A model generated the notes under the pieces. That model saw only the letters and a program-made list of their open reading frames with translations. It had not been told where the DNA came from and did not search any database. The position numbers were made by a program, and so were the translations under genes. 64,000 nucleotides of DNA from Corallincola holothuriorum. Its GTDB lineage: Bacteria; Pseudomonadota; Gammaproteobacteria; Enterobacterales; Neiellaceae. The DNA is taken from the NCBI RefSeq assembly GCF_003336225.1, contig NZ_QPID01000001.1, positions 434,001 to 498,000 on the forward strand. The letters are read 5' to 3'. Shown one piece after another: positions 26,682 through 36,184 of this stretch. The first letter of the stretch is position 1, and each line of letters opens with the position of its first letter.

Positions 26682-28772
26682 ATGGAAAGTCAAAAATCCC
26701 GTAATATAGATCCACGAAAAACTGACGGCACCGCAACAACACCTTCGAAGCCAAGCCAACCGGCTATTGCACAGAACACTCCCCCATCATCTGCAGATAA
26801 AACCCTTATTCGCAGTGAAAGTGGCGCAGGAAAACGCGCAAAAAAACCGACAACAGACGCACCAAATCAACTCATCGGCAAAGTAATCAACGGTCGGTAC
26901 AAAATTGATAGCTTGCTTGGTAGAGGGGGAATGAGCGATGTATACAAAGCACACGATCTCCTTCTCCAGCAAGCGGGATTAGAAAATACCGCTGTCGCAA
27001 TTAAGATCTTGCAAAAGCAATTTGTCAACCAACCAGAAGCGCGCCAGCTACTTGTCCAGGAAGCGCGCAGAACACAGCAGCTAAGTCATCCTAATATCAT
27101 TCGAGTTTACGATTATGGCTTCGAAGCGGGTCAACACTACATGGTGATGGAGTGGCTAGACGGCGAAACACTAGAAGCGGTAATCAAGCGCTCTCGGCCC
27201 ATCGGCCTGCCCTATAAAAACGCCAAGGCACTGTTAAACCAACTAGCCGATGCCCTGAGCTATGCTCACAGCCAAGGGGTTGTGCATGCTGATCTTAAAC
27301 CCGCCAACATCATGCTAACCCGGGATGGCACCATCAAAGTTTTCGATTTTGGTGTCGCGCACGCCAAGCATAAATTTAATGACAAATACTCAGCTGTCAT
27401 TGCAAACACAAACGCACCGGTAAATGGCTATACCCCAACATATGCGTCTCCTGAACTTATCGCAGGTAAAGAGCCTAAAACCAGTGACGATATCTACGCA
27501 TTCAGCTGTATTGCTTATGAGCTAGCATCCAGCAAACATCCCTTTGATCGCCAGCCTGCAGATATAGCAAAAAAACAGAATATCTCAGCGAAGAAACCTA
27601 AACATATTCCGTGGTGGCGTTGGTTCACCTTACGCTCAGGCCTAGCCTTCAGTGCGGACAGCCGGATCGGCAGCATGGCTGAATTTACACACAAATTTAA
27701 TCGCAACTTATGGCCGCTAGCCACCACCATCATGCTAACCAGTTGCTTGGTGTTCGGAAGCGCTCATATCTATCGCATGAAGCAAGATGAACTACTACTT
27801 GTTAGCGCCGAATTACAAGCGATGAGAAGTGAAGCGAATCAAGATCAAGCGATTGCTGCCCTCTCGGCGGCTGAACTTATTAAACTACTGCCAGAGATCC
27901 CAGAGCATAAGCAGCTCTTTATCAATGGCGTTCTACGTTCGAACCGGACGCAGCTATTAAGTTTTTATGAACAGCGTATTGATGACATTTTAAATAATAG
28001 AGACGGCACCTACCCCGACTACTATGCCATTGAATCCGAACTGAACGCAGCTAAAACACTTTACCCAGACTCTAATCTTTTAGCGCGCTTAGATGTCGAT
28101 CTACTGCAACGCTGGCAATCTACGGTCGACATCTTAGATGAACGCTTTAACAAGCTGTTAGAGAAAGGTAATTACGCTCACAGCGAAGATGGCGATGATA
28201 TCTACCAGCTACTAGCGGAACTTAAAACCATAGAAAACAGATACCGGCCCAACCCAACGGAAAAAGCTGAGCAACTGTTTGCGAAAGAGTTTAACACTGC
28301 GTTAGCCAGCCATGATGTTACCCAATTGAACGTTCTCATTGACGCCGGGGAAGTCGCATTCTCAGAGAGTCCGTCCTTAAATGACCTCATCCTGCTAGGT
28401 AAAGAACTAAAGAGTGCCGTTGCCGAAGTCGCGAATTACCAGAGACAACTCGGTTTAGGAAATGCCCCAGACTACCCGTATGAAGCTGCTGATATTTTCT
28501 ATCATTCAACGTTTAACAGTTTCGATGAGCGGTTAAAACATGCGAATACCGTCGCAAAAATTGACAAGATAAACAAAGATGTCAATGCCTTAGCTAGAGA
28601 TCTTCCCGGCGACTTTACCCCGTTAGTTAAGATAAGACGGTCGCTTGCAAATCGTTATCTCAACTTTTCAAATTCGTTTATCAAGCAAAGAAAAGTGCGT
28701 TCAGCGCAAAAATTGATGGAGAAAGCGAATACGCTGTTTGCCCAACTTGAAGCGGCACAAGTTGCACTTTAA
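26682..28772 (+). CDS. ppkA: PpkA-type Ser/Thr protein kinase
   Basis: A 696-residue membrane kinase. A disordered N-terminus (1-65) is followed by the kinase domain (about 70-330) with glycine loop LGRGGMSDVYKA, Lys in VAIKIL, catalytic loop HADLKPANIM, FDFG and ASPEL. The catalytic aspartate is preceded by Ala instead of Arg (HAD, not HRD), which marks a non-RD kinase. A membrane segment near 345-365 (TTIMLTSCLVFGSAHIY) precedes a periplasmic, helix-rich domain of about 330 residues that lacks a VWA domain. It is divergent from the secretion operon and should phosphorylate the FHA protein. Confidence 0.9.
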   Translation: MESQKSRNIDPRKTDGTATTPSKPSQPAIAQNTPPSSADKTLIRSESGAGKRAKKPTTDAPNQLIGKVINGRYKIDSLLGRGGMSDVYKAHDLLLQQAGLENTAVAIKILQKQFVNQPEARQLLVQEARRTQQLSHPNIIRVYDYGFEAGQHYMVMEWLDGETLEAVIKRSRPIGLPYKNAKALLNQLADALSYAHSQGVVHADLKPANIMLTRDGTIKVFDFGVAHAKHKFNDKYSAVIANTNAPVNGYTPTYASPELIAGKEPKTSDDIYAFSCIAYELASSKHPFDRQPADIAKKQNISAKKPKHIPWWRWFTLRSGLAFSADSRIGSMAEFTHKFNRNLWPLATTIMLTSCLVFGSAHIYRMKQDELLLVSAELQAMRSEANQDQAIAALSAAELIKLLPEIPEHKQLFINGVLRSNRTQLLSFYEQRIDDILNNRDGTYPDYYAIESELNAAKTLYPDSNLLARLDVDLLQRWQSTVDILDERFNKLLEKGNYAHSEDGDDIYQLLAELKTIENRYRPNPTEKAEQLFAKEFNTALASHDVTQLNVLIDAGEVAFSESPSLNDLILLGKELKSAVAEVANYQRQLGLGNAPDYPYEAADIFYHSTFNSFDERLKHANTVAKIDKINKDVNALARDLPGDFTPLVKIRRSLANRYLNFSNSFIKQRKVRSAQKLMEKANTLFAQLEAAQVAL

Positions 28773-28782
28773 TGCCATTCAA

Positions 28783-28812
28783 TGAGAGTTCAATCTGTTG
28801 ATTGGGCTCTCA
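28783..28812 (+). other. Stem-loop after ppkA
   Basis: TGAGAG-TT-CAATC-TGTT-GATTG-GG-CTCTCA forms a hairpin with one internal loop directly downstream of the ppkA stop. No U-tract follows, so it may be a weak terminator or an mRNA 3' end structure. Confidence 0.35.
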
Positions 28813-28868
28813 AAATAAGCCACTGAGAACTGTTAATCTTACCCTTTAGTAAGTGGTCGGATGAGATA

Positions 28869-29666
28869 ATGTTTAAACGAATTACACTCCAGTTCGAAAA
28901 CCAAGTTGCCCGCGTTACACTAAATCGCGCAGATAAACACAACGCGTTGGATATGTTGATGTTTACCGAACTAGCGGCGGCACAAAAGGTGATCAAACGG
29001 GATCGTCACTGCAGGGCGGTAATCATTGACGCAAACGGTGACGATTTTTGTTCTGGGTTAGACATTAAATCGGTATTAACAGATCGTCTTGCCGGACTAA
29101 AACTACTCTGGAAATGGCACCCGTGGCAGCCTAATTTAGCTCAGCAAGTGAGTGTTGGCTGGCGAACAATGCCAATCCCTGTCATTGCGGTGATCCAAGG
29201 GCGCTGCTGGGGAGGCGGATTACAAATAGCTTTAGGCTGTGATTTTCGCTTCACAACACCGTCAGCTGATTTTTCTGTGATGGAAACGCGTTGGGGATTA
29301 ATACCAGATATGGGAGGGAATCGCGCCCTAATGGAGCTATCGCGTCGTGACATAGCAATGAAACTGGCAATGTCAGCGGATACCTTTGACGCAAACGAGG
29401 CTCTGCGCTTTGGTGTCATCACCGAAATCCACGACGAACCATTGGCTGCAGCAAAAGCATTCATCGACTCTCTTTGCCAGCGTTCACCTGATGCCATTTC
29501 GGCAATTAAGACTTTGTATCAAAAGCACTGGCTAAGCCCCCTTCCACGTATCTTACGGCGGGAAACTTGGTATCAATGGCGTATTCTACTCAGCCGAAAC
29601 CAATCTATCGCCGTTGCCAAGCAAAAAGGCAAAGATAAGAGCTATCAAAGACGCCAATCTTGGTAG
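28869..29666 (+). CDS. Enoyl-CoA hydratase/isomerase (crotonase) family protein
   Basis: A 265-residue crotonase-fold enzyme. CoA-binding and oxyanion-hole elements are DFCSGLDIKSVL and QGRCWGGGLQIALGCDFRFT; the later METRWGLIPDMGG block has Asp where hydratases often have catalytic Glu, which suits an isomerase or diverged member. The substrate cannot be told. It is a stand-alone gene between ppkA and the convergent MscS gene, and has no evident link to secretion. Confidence 0.85.
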   Translation: MFKRITLQFENQVARVTLNRADKHNALDMLMFTELAAAQKVIKRDRHCRAVIIDANGDDFCSGLDIKSVLTDRLAGLKLLWKWHPWQPNLAQQVSVGWRTMPIPVIAVIQGRCWGGGLQIALGCDFRFTTPSADFSVMETRWGLIPDMGGNRALMELSRRDIAMKLAMSADTFDANEALRFGVITEIHDEPLAAAKAFIDSLCQRSPDAISAIKTLYQKHWLSPLPRILRRETWYQWRILLSRNQSIAVAKQKGKDKSYQRRQSW

Positions 29667-29687
29667 CTCTTAACCGCGAGAAGTTAA

Positions 29688-31409
29688 TTACTGATCTGCC
29701 GGCAGGTTGCCGTTACTGCTTGGTTTCACATCAACAGTGACGGGATCGGCAGATGGAAACAGGTGAACATCTCTTTGTGGGAATGGAATACATATCCCCT
29801 CTTTATCAAAGCGCTGTTTGACTGACTTAGTTAGGTCCCAAAATACATCCCAGTAGTCCTCAGTCTTAACCCAAGGGCGCACCCAAAAATCAACCGAAGA
29901 CTCCCCTAAGTTGGCTACTTTTATCATGATTTCTGGTCGTTTTAGTACCGCCGGATGTGAAGATACAACGTCATGGAGCACCCTTTCGGCATGGTCAATG
30001 TCGTCTTTGTAACTGATGCCAAACACCATATCGACGCGTCGTACTTTTTCCGCGGTGATGTTGGTGATTACATCGTTCCAAATCATATTATTCGGTACGA
30101 CAATCCGTTGATTATCGATTGTTTGAATAGTGGCACTAACGAGACTTAGCTTCTTCACATTGCCCTGCACGCCACCAGCTATCACCATGTCACCAACGTC
30201 GAACGGCCGGTAAATCAGGATCATCATTCCAGATGCAAAGTTAGACAAGGTGCCCTGTAAAGCGAAACCAATCACTATCCCTGCCACACCAAAACCAGCC
30301 AACAGCGGTGCAAGCTGCACCCCCAATTGGCTTAAACCAATCATCAAGCCAATAAAAAATACGACCTTACCAGCCATAGAGATAAAGAACTCTTGCAGTA
30401 GCTTGCTCAATTTTAGCTTTGAATTACTGACCGCTTTGGTCGCGACGGTACGGGCAACATCAGCTAAAAGGTGAAAACCGAACAAAATCGCACAAAATAC
30501 AATTAGCTTAACAATGAAGCTGATCGAATTTTCTCCAAACCAATTCGTTGCAGCTTCTGTCCAATTTTCTAGCAGTCTTGATAGTACTTTCACCTCAAAG
30601 ATATCTTCACTAACAGCCCCTGTACTGGTGATCAATACCTGCTTAAAATAGTCAGAATTCACATCAAGAGATTCAAGCACTGTCACTGCAGCCTCAATAC
30701 TCTCGGTGCAAATCTCTCGTTTTATTCGTAAGCGGCGTAACGCATATTCGATATCTTCTTTTTCGTAGGAAGTGGCTTTGGGGAGCTCTGCCGCCAACTC
30801 ACCAATTCTAGTGTTGGCGAAATTCAGCAGTAAGCTAAGCTCGTTCGCGCGCAACGTAACATTTGCAACCAATAACGCACTCTGTTCAGTCACATCAACG
30901 CCGAGCTTGGACTCCCAACCCAATAGTGCCAAGCGTAACGATAACAAGCGGTTAATCCCCCTCTCTACATTAGCCATGGCTAACTCATTTTTTAGAGCTT
31001 GCTTACTATCCAAGCCATCAAATGCCGCCCGTTTATCTTCGAGATCGCTATTCCTTTGCTGATAGGATCGGTTGAGTATTTGCCCTTGAGCTACCAAGGT
31101 ATTAGTGAGCAAGGTCCGCGTCTCATCGCTAACCGTCGCATCAGGATTAGCGAGCTCCTCTAGCAATCCAGGTAAAACTTCTGTTTGATAATCGAGCAGA
31201 GACTGCACGCGCAGATGCAAAAGCAACCTTTGCTCTCCTTTGGCCGTAGCATACTCATCAATAAGCAATTTGCTTGTTTCATGATTATCAACGATACGCC
31301 TAACTTCTGATTCAATATCATCTGCAAGTGCAGGGAATGTAGCGACGGCCAGCAAGATGGAAAACACCTTACAGAGAAAAAAGGAGGTGAAGCAACGCTT
31401 CCTTTGCAT
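29688..31409 (-). CDS. MscS-family mechanosensitive channel
   Basis: A 573-residue protein with a signal peptide (KVFSILLAVATFPALA), a periplasmic helical domain of about 250 residues, and a C-terminal MscS core. The pore helix region reads GFGVAGIVIGFALQGTLSNF, followed by FASGMMILIYRPFDVGDMVI and IDNQRIVVPNNMIWNDVITN of the beta domain. It acts as an inner-membrane osmotic safety valve by homology. The extended N-terminus with coiled-coil character is like the larger MscS relatives rather than E. coli MscS (286 residues). Confidence 0.92.
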   Translation of the reverse strand: MQRKRCFTSFFLCKVFSILLAVATFPALADDIESEVRRIVDNHETSKLLIDEYATAKGEQRLLLHLRVQSLLDYQTEVLPGLLEELANPDATVSDETRTLLTNTLVAQGQILNRSYQQRNSDLEDKRAAFDGLDSKQALKNELAMANVERGINRLLSLRLALLGWESKLGVDVTEQSALLVANVTLRANELSLLLNFANTRIGELAAELPKATSYEKEDIEYALRRLRIKREICTESIEAAVTVLESLDVNSDYFKQVLITSTGAVSEDIFEVKVLSRLLENWTEAATNWFGENSISFIVKLIVFCAILFGFHLLADVARTVATKAVSNSKLKLSKLLQEFFISMAGKVVFFIGLMIGLSQLGVQLAPLLAGFGVAGIVIGFALQGTLSNFASGMMILIYRPFDVGDMVIAGGVQGNVKKLSLVSATIQTIDNQRIVVPNNMIWNDVITNITAEKVRRVDMVFGISYKDDIDHAERVLHDVVSSHPAVLKRPEIMIKVANLGESSVDFWVRPWVKTEDYWDVFWDLTKSVKQRFDKEGICIPFPQRDVHLFPSADPVTVDVKPSSNGNLPADQ

Positions 31410-31576
31410 ATCTAAGTTCCTGAAGAAGTTATAGATCTAACTACTAGTATGCATGAAAATCCTATAATTCAAGTAATCACCGTGGTGAATGTTCACAGGG
31501 TGTTACCAAATACAACTGGCATCTCAGCGGTTCAGAGTAGATATTAGTTATTAAGCGCGTTTAGAAGAGGCGAAGC

Positions 31577-31804
31577 ATGATGAAAAAGGTACTACTCACA
31601 ATCACTGGCGTCACATTAATATTATTGGGCGCAGCGCTAATCATTACACCGGTACCTGGAATACTATTTATGATCATAGGGCTAGCTTGTTTGAGCCTGG
31701 TGTATGAACGCCCTAAATCTTTACTGCGCTTGCTGCAAGCAAAGCTACATCACGGCGCACGACGCATTGATAAACGCCGTATGCAGAAAAAACTCTATCG
31801 TTAA
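31577..31804 (+). CDS. Small PGPGW-like membrane protein
   Basis: A 75-residue protein with two hydrophobic stretches, LLTITGVTLILLGAALIITP and ILFMIIGLACLSLVY, joined by a TPVPG turn, resembling the PGPGW family of small transmembrane proteins. The C-terminal 30 residues are very basic (HHGARRIDKRRMQKKLYR) and should stay cytoplasmic. AGAGG lies about 8-11 nt upstream; two adjacent ATGs make the start ambiguous by one codon. Function unknown. Confidence 0.7.
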   Translation: MMKKVLLTITGVTLILLGAALIITPVPGILFMIIGLACLSLVYERPKSLLRLLQAKLHHGARRIDKRRMQKKLYR

Positions 31805-31887
31805 CATCAATATTGAGGAAATTTGCTTTACCCACGCCATAGGGTTGGTGACAATGTAACAATCATTAAGCTGATTGCCCGCTACAG

Positions 31888-32289
31888 ATGTCTAAGAAAT
31901 TATCCTCATTTGCCGATCTCGCTGCACTAACCGGTCAGGCAGCACCGTCCACGGTGTCGACCAATGAATCACAACAAGATCTTGTTTATAGCACCGACGG
32001 TGGTCGCGTGGTAACACAAAAGCATGTCGATACGACGGCGATAATTGGAGACGGTCGTGTTCGGATATCTCGCTCAACGAAAGGCCGCGGAGGGAAAACA
32101 GTTTCAGTTGTGACAGGGCTAGCTCTAACTCATTCAGACCTGCAAAAGCTTTGTAAAACCCTAAAGAAACAACTTGGTTGTGGTGGTGTGGTTCGAAACG
32201 GCGAACTTGAATTTCAAGGCGACAAACGCGACCAACTGCTTAACGAACTAACTAAAGCTGGCTACCAAGCCAAATTAAGCGGTGGCTAA
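31888..32289 (+). CDS. yciH: YciH, SUI1/eIF1-like translation factor
   Basis: A 133-residue protein. After a variable N-terminus (about 55 residues) comes the SUI1 domain: RISRSTKGRGGKTVSVVTGL, DLQKLCKTLKKQLGCGGVV and GELEFQGDKRDQL, ending in KAGYQAKLSGG. Bacterial YciH is an eIF1 homologue that affects start-codon selection and stress translation. Its stop is 4 nt before the ATG I chose for the next gene, so the two are probably coupled. Confidence 0.93.
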   Translation: MSKKLSSFADLAALTGQAAPSTVSTNESQQDLVYSTDGGRVVTQKHVDTTAIIGDGRVRISRSTKGRGGKTVSVVTGLALTHSDLQKLCKTLKKQLGCGGVVRNGELEFQGDKRDQLLNELTKAGYQAKLSGG

Positions 32290-32293
32290 AACA

Positions 32294-32800
32294 ATGAAAA
32301 AATATCTTACACTTCTAGTGCTGCTTATCGTTTGTGCCTGCGCTGGTCCATTCTTTATTAAGGGCCCCGATGGCAAACCATTGCTAACCACCGCAACGAT
32401 CTTTCCTCAAGATCAAAGTACCGTTTGGCGATACTGGAAAAACCGTATTCTGTTATCGTTTAAAATGCTAAGCCGACAGGCGCAGGAGAAATTAGGTGTC
32501 GAAGCTGACGCACCTAACGTGTACCGGTGGCAGGACGAACAAGGCAATTGGCATTACGGAGATGCTGAAGCGGGCAATAAAGCGGGCGCTCAAACCGAAC
32601 AAGTAAAACTTAAACCGGCAAAAATTGTTGGACTTGACGGGCCATTACAGGAAGAAGATAAACCCACCGAAGCACCGGCGGCTGCTGATGGCGTCTCTCT
32701 CAGTGAATACACCGAGCGTCTCGGTAATATTAAGGCTGATGCAGAAGAAGCAAAGCGACTAATGGAACAAAGAAACGCTGCGCTGGAAAAATCAGAGTAG
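32294..32800 (+). CDS. DUF4124-domain lipoprotein
   Basis: A 168-residue protein. The N-terminus MKKYLTLLVLLIVCACAG is a signal sequence with a cysteine-containing lipobox-like end. The core VYRWQDEQGNWHYGD is the DUF4124 motif, a short extracytoplasmic beta unit. A C-terminal acidic/helical tail (EYTERLGNIKADAEEAKRLM) follows. A GTG at 32282 is in frame and overlaps yciH, but the ATG at 32294 starts the signal directly and has GGTGG upstream. Function unknown; envelope location is inferred. Confidence 0.75.
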   Translation: MKKYLTLLVLLIVCACAGPFFIKGPDGKPLLTTATIFPQDQSTVWRYWKNRILLSFKMLSRQAQEKLGVEADAPNVYRWQDEQGNWHYGDAEAGNKAGAQTEQVKLKPAKIVGLDGPLQEEDKPTEAPAAADGVSLSEYTERLGNIKADAEEAKRLMEQRNAALEKSE

Positions 32801-32930
32801 AAAACTCAACAGAAACGTCAACTCCTGGCGTTTCTGGTATTGCTCCCCTATTTCATCATTTGCATCAGTTATCGCCCGCCTTAACATGAGCAGTTGTAAA
32901 ACTATTGTCACTATTTAGTTAAAACTCATT

Positions 32931-32936
32931 TATAAT
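32931..32936 (+). promoter_or_regulatory. -10 element of the thiamine operon
   Basis: A perfect TATAAT ends just before the TPP aptamer, placing transcription start near 32943. A TTGTCA at 32905-32910 resembles a -35 element but the 20-nt spacing is too long, so the -35 is uncertain. Confidence 0.45.
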
Positions 32937-32939
32937 TGC

Positions 32940-33030
32940 TCTCGGCCAAGGGGTGTTCTTGTTCAGAACTGAGACATCAATGATGAACCCTTTGAACCTG
33001 AACCGGCTGGTACCGGCGTAGGAATGGCGC
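32940..33030 (+). ncRNA. TPP riboswitch (THI element)
   Basis: The conserved core of the thiamine pyrophosphate aptamer is present in order: AAGGGGTG, an arm ending CTGAGA, AACCCTTTGAACCTGA, then a CCGG/CCGG arm and GGCGTAGGAA. GCCA near 32944 can pair with TGGC near 33025 to close P1. No U-tract terminator follows, so control is probably at translation initiation of the TonB receptor gene 58 nt downstream. It ties that receptor and the following genes to thiamine supply. Confidence 0.95.
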
Positions 33031-33087
33031 TTTTCATCGAGCACAAATACCAGCCCCAATCTTCCCCAAAAACTGGTAAATGCATAT

Positions 33088-35280
33088 ATGCTCTTTTCCA
33101 CTCTACCCCGTAAAACTAAGCTTGCCGCCGCCATCATTACCACTTTGGGTATCCCTCTGCCTGTATTCAGCGCAGCACCTACGGTAGCAGATGAAGATAT
33201 AGAGCATATCAAAGTTACCTCCAGCTTCCGCTCCGAATCACTACAACACTCAGCTTCGAGCATTACTGTTCTAGACAGCAACCTGATCCAAGACGAGGGC
33301 GGCGAACATTTTGAAGACCTCTTACACAACGTTGCCAATTTAAGTTGGGCAGGTGGAAGTTCGCGGCCAAAGTACTTTCAAATCCGAGGCGTAGGTGAAC
33401 AAGAGGAGTATCAAGGGGCCCCCAACAGTTCTGTTGGTTTTGTTGTCGATGACATTGATCTTTCTGGCTTGGGAATGACCTCCAGTCTTTATGACATAGA
33501 GCAGGTGGAAGTGTTGCGTGGCCCCCAAGGCACCCGTTTTGGCGCTAATGCCCTAGCAGGTATGATCTATACGACCAGTAATGATCCGACTGACACGAGA
33601 GAGTTTGGTGCAGAGATCAGTGGTGGCCAAGAAGACCTATTCAGTTATGCAGGTTTTGCCTCTGGCCCAGTTGATAACAGCGGTGATCTGCTCTACCGCG
33701 TTTCGATACAGCAACATAACGAAAATGGCTTCAGAGATAACGATTATCTCGGTTCAGACGATAGCAACGAACGTGACGAACTAACATTACGTAGTAAGTT
33801 TCGCTGGTTTGCGAGTGATGAATTGCAAGTTGATTTAGCCCTGCTCTACGCCAACTTTGACAATGGCTATGACGCTTGGACATTAGACAATAATGGTTTT
33901 ACCACCCTAACCGACCAACCTGGTAAGGATAAGCAGGAAACAACAGGCGGCTCCCTTAAGCTAAACTGGGAGCTTAATGAATTTGTTGATCTGGTATCAA
34001 TATCCAGCGCTGCACATACCAATCACCGTCATGCCTATGATGGCGACTGGGCAAATCCAGAATATTGGTCTGCGTTGAGCTGTACTGATTATTATGATGA
34101 AAACGGCAATGGCGATTTCACTGACCAGATCCCCTGTCAGTACGACTACACTTGGGACAAACAGGCCACTCGTGACACTTACACTCAAGAAGTTCGCTTG
34201 TTATCTACTGAACAATCAAGGCTTTTTAGCGGCACTACCGACTGGTTGACTGGGTTGTATATACAACGCTTAGAGGAAGATAATGACCTAGAAAGCTACT
34301 ATAACGGCTTCCCCGATCTGTTCCTGCAGAGTGACTACGAAGCAACTAGCATTGCGCTATTTGGTCAGTTAGATACACAGCTCAATGCCGCAGCCAGTTT
34401 GTCATTAGGACTTAGAGTAGAACAGCGCGACGCTTCATACGATGACGATGGTGGTGACTCCTTTGATCCAGACGAAACGATGTGGGGCGGCCACATCACA
34501 CTCAACTACTTAATCAATGAACGCTGGCAAAGTTACGGCAAACTGGCGCGCGGATATAAGGCTGGAGGATTCAACACCGGTTTACCCGATGATTTCAGTG
34601 ATAACCGAGAGTTCGACAGTGAAACACTGGATAATCTTGAATTCGGCATAAAGGGATACTGGCCAGAGCAGCAAGTATCAGTGCAGGCTGCCCTGTTTTA
34701 TATGCATCGAGATGATCAACAAGTGGAAGCCTCTACTCAAGATCCGAACAACCCTCAGCGCTTCTTCCTATATACCGCGAATGCAACCAATTCCGATAGC
34801 TATGGCTTAGAGTTAGAAACGTCGTGGCAAGCGACGGATAATCTTACCCTGTACTCAAGTCTAGGCTTATTAGATACTGAATTTGACGACTATGTCGTCA
34901 CCCAAGCAGATGGCTCTGAGCTCGATCTATCTGGTCGGGAACTAGCACATTCTCCCAATTATCAGTTCAGTATTGGTGCCACATGGCGTAACGATGAAGG
35001 CTGGTTTGCCAATATCAACTTGAACGGCTCTGATGGCTATTACTACTCAGATAATCACGATCAAAAAGCTGACAGCTACGAGTTACTTAACGCACGTTTA
35101 GGCTATGAAAAAGAAGATTGGTCCGTGTATCTGTGGGGCAGAAACATCACAGACGAAAAGTATGGTGTCCGTGGCTTCTACTTTGGGAACGAACCCGATC
35201 AGGATTGGGCTCCCAAACTTTATGAACGCTACGGCGATCCGCAACAATTCGGTGTTACTTTCCGCTATCACTATCTATAG
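33088..35280 (+). CDS. TonB-dependent outer-membrane receptor, probably for thiamine
   Basis: A 730-residue TonB-dependent receptor. Signal peptide to about residue 30 (IPLPVFSA), TonB-box-like EDIEHIKVTSS, plug domain with VEVLRGPQGTRFGANALAGM, then a 22-strand barrel ending in the usual aromatic residue region (FGVTFRYHYL). Overall it resembles FecA/CirA-type catecholate receptors, but the upstream TPP riboswitch and downstream thiamine genes indicate thiamine or a derivative as ligand. The ATG has only a weak Shine-Dalgarno sequence (GGTAA), consistent with riboswitch-controlled translation. Confidence 0.9.
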   Translation: MLFSTLPRKTKLAAAIITTLGIPLPVFSAAPTVADEDIEHIKVTSSFRSESLQHSASSITVLDSNLIQDEGGEHFEDLLHNVANLSWAGGSSRPKYFQIRGVGEQEEYQGAPNSSVGFVVDDIDLSGLGMTSSLYDIEQVEVLRGPQGTRFGANALAGMIYTTSNDPTDTREFGAEISGGQEDLFSYAGFASGPVDNSGDLLYRVSIQQHNENGFRDNDYLGSDDSNERDELTLRSKFRWFASDELQVDLALLYANFDNGYDAWTLDNNGFTTLTDQPGKDKQETTGGSLKLNWELNEFVDLVSISSAAHTNHRHAYDGDWANPEYWSALSCTDYYDENGNGDFTDQIPCQYDYTWDKQATRDTYTQEVRLLSTEQSRLFSGTTDWLTGLYIQRLEEDNDLESYYNGFPDLFLQSDYEATSIALFGQLDTQLNAAASLSLGLRVEQRDASYDDDGGDSFDPDETMWGGHITLNYLINERWQSYGKLARGYKAGGFNTGLPDDFSDNREFDSETLDNLEFGIKGYWPEQQVSVQAALFYMHRDDQQVEASTQDPNNPQRFFLYTANATNSDSYGLELETSWQATDNLTLYSSLGLLDTEFDDYVVTQADGSELDLSGRELAHSPNYQFSIGATWRNDEGWFANINLNGSDGYYYSDNHDQKADSYELLNARLGYEKEDWSVYLWGRNITDEKYGVRGFYFGNEPDQDWAPKLYERYGDPQQFGVTFRYHYL

Positions 35281-35288
35281 GAATCATC

Positions 35289-35549
35289 ATGAAAACGGCC
35301 GTCGAAATTAGTCTCTACCCGCTACAGGATAACTACATCGATATCATCAAGTGGTTTATTGGTCGTTTAGATGCTTACCCCGAATTGGAGCGTAAAACCA
35401 ATGGCATGAGCACTCAAATTCAAGGCGACCACAATGCCATTATGACTATTTTAAGTGATGAGATGGCGAACGCCTATCAGAAATGGGGACGCGGTGTGTT
35501 TGTGTGTAAGTTTATTCCCGGCGGGGTCAATCTTGACCATAGTGAATAG
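35289..35549 (+). CDS. YkoF/MTH1187-like thiamine-binding protein
   Basis: An 86-residue single-domain protein. AVEISLYPLQDNYIDIIKWF, TNGMSTQIQGDHNAIM and FVCKFIPGG are the blocks shared by the thiamine-binding YkoF/MTH1187 family (ferredoxin-like fold). It lies 8 bp after the TonB receptor in the TPP-controlled operon. Such proteins bind thiamine or its pyrimidine part; whether this one is a periplasmic shuttle is unlikely because no signal peptide is visible. Confidence 0.85.
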   Translation: MKTAVEISLYPLQDNYIDIIKWFIGRLDAYPELERKTNGMSTQIQGDHNAIMTILSDEMANAYQKWGRGVFVCKFIPGGVNLDHSE

Positions 35550-35560
35550 CGTCATATCTG

Positions 35561-36184
35561 ATGACTGAACAATCTTTTTCATGGTGGCAGCAAGCGATAA
35601 ACCAACTTCATGGTATGTGGGGATGGGAGTTGGTGGCTGTCATACTTGCTCTGGCCTACCTAATACTAGCGATGAACCGTAGCCAATGGTGCTGGCCTGC
35701 TGCATTCGCGAGCACACTCATATATACCGTGCTTTTTTGGCAAGTTGCACTACTCATGGAATCAGCCCTAAATGTCTACTACATGATAATGGCGATTTAT
35801 GGCTTTTATATCTGGCACAGGGACACGGCAGAGAACGAACAGCTTATGGTCATATCTTGGTCAGGGCAAAAGCACTTTGCTATCGTCAGCGTAGTCACTC
35901 TGCTTTCTTTGATTGCAGGCTACCTGATGTCTACCTACACCCATGCTGAGTTTGCTTACTTAGATGCCGCGACCACCTGTTTTGCAGTTTACACCACCTA
36001 CCTTATCGCCATCCGTGTGCTACAAAACTGGTTGTATTGGATAGTTATCGATGCCGTATCGATCTATCTTTATTTTGAAAAAGGCCTCTATCTAACCGCG
36101 TTGCTTTTTGTTATCTACATTGTGTTGGCAATACTGGGCTACTTCAGCTGGCAACGTAAACATAGGCAGCAGGAACTATCATAG
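35561..36184 (+). CDS. pnuT: PnuT, PnuC-family thiamine transporter
   Basis: A 207-residue inner-membrane protein with about seven hydrophobic segments. It shows the PnuC-family blocks WGWELVAVILALAYLILA, ESALNVYYMIMAIYGFYIW and the C-terminal NWLYWIVIDAVSIYLYFEKG. PnuC proteins move unphosphorylated vitamins by facilitated diffusion; those under TPP riboswitches are named PnuT and carry thiamine. Trapping requires the kinase encoded next, whose start overlaps this stop by one base. Confidence 0.9.
   Translation: MTEQSFSWWQQAINQLHGMWGWELVAVILALAYLILAMNRSQWCWPAAFASTLIYTVLFWQVALLMESALNVYYMIMAIYGFYIWHRDTAENEQLMVISWSGQKHFAIVSVVTLLSLIAGYLMSTYTHAEFAYLDAATTCFAVYTTYLIAIRVLQNWLYWIVIDAVSIYLYFEKGLYLTALLFVIYIVLAILGYFSWQRKHRQQELS

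Noticed and set aside
1549-28772. T6SS cluster as a recent genomic island or phage-derived contractile element.
   Set aside because: Full core set in standard order with TssJLM and ClpV shows a true T6SS; no integrase, no direct repeats and no abrupt composition change was seen.
29141-29497. A 118-codon minus-strand frame.
   Set aside because: Antisense of the crotonase gene with clear family motifs on the plus strand.
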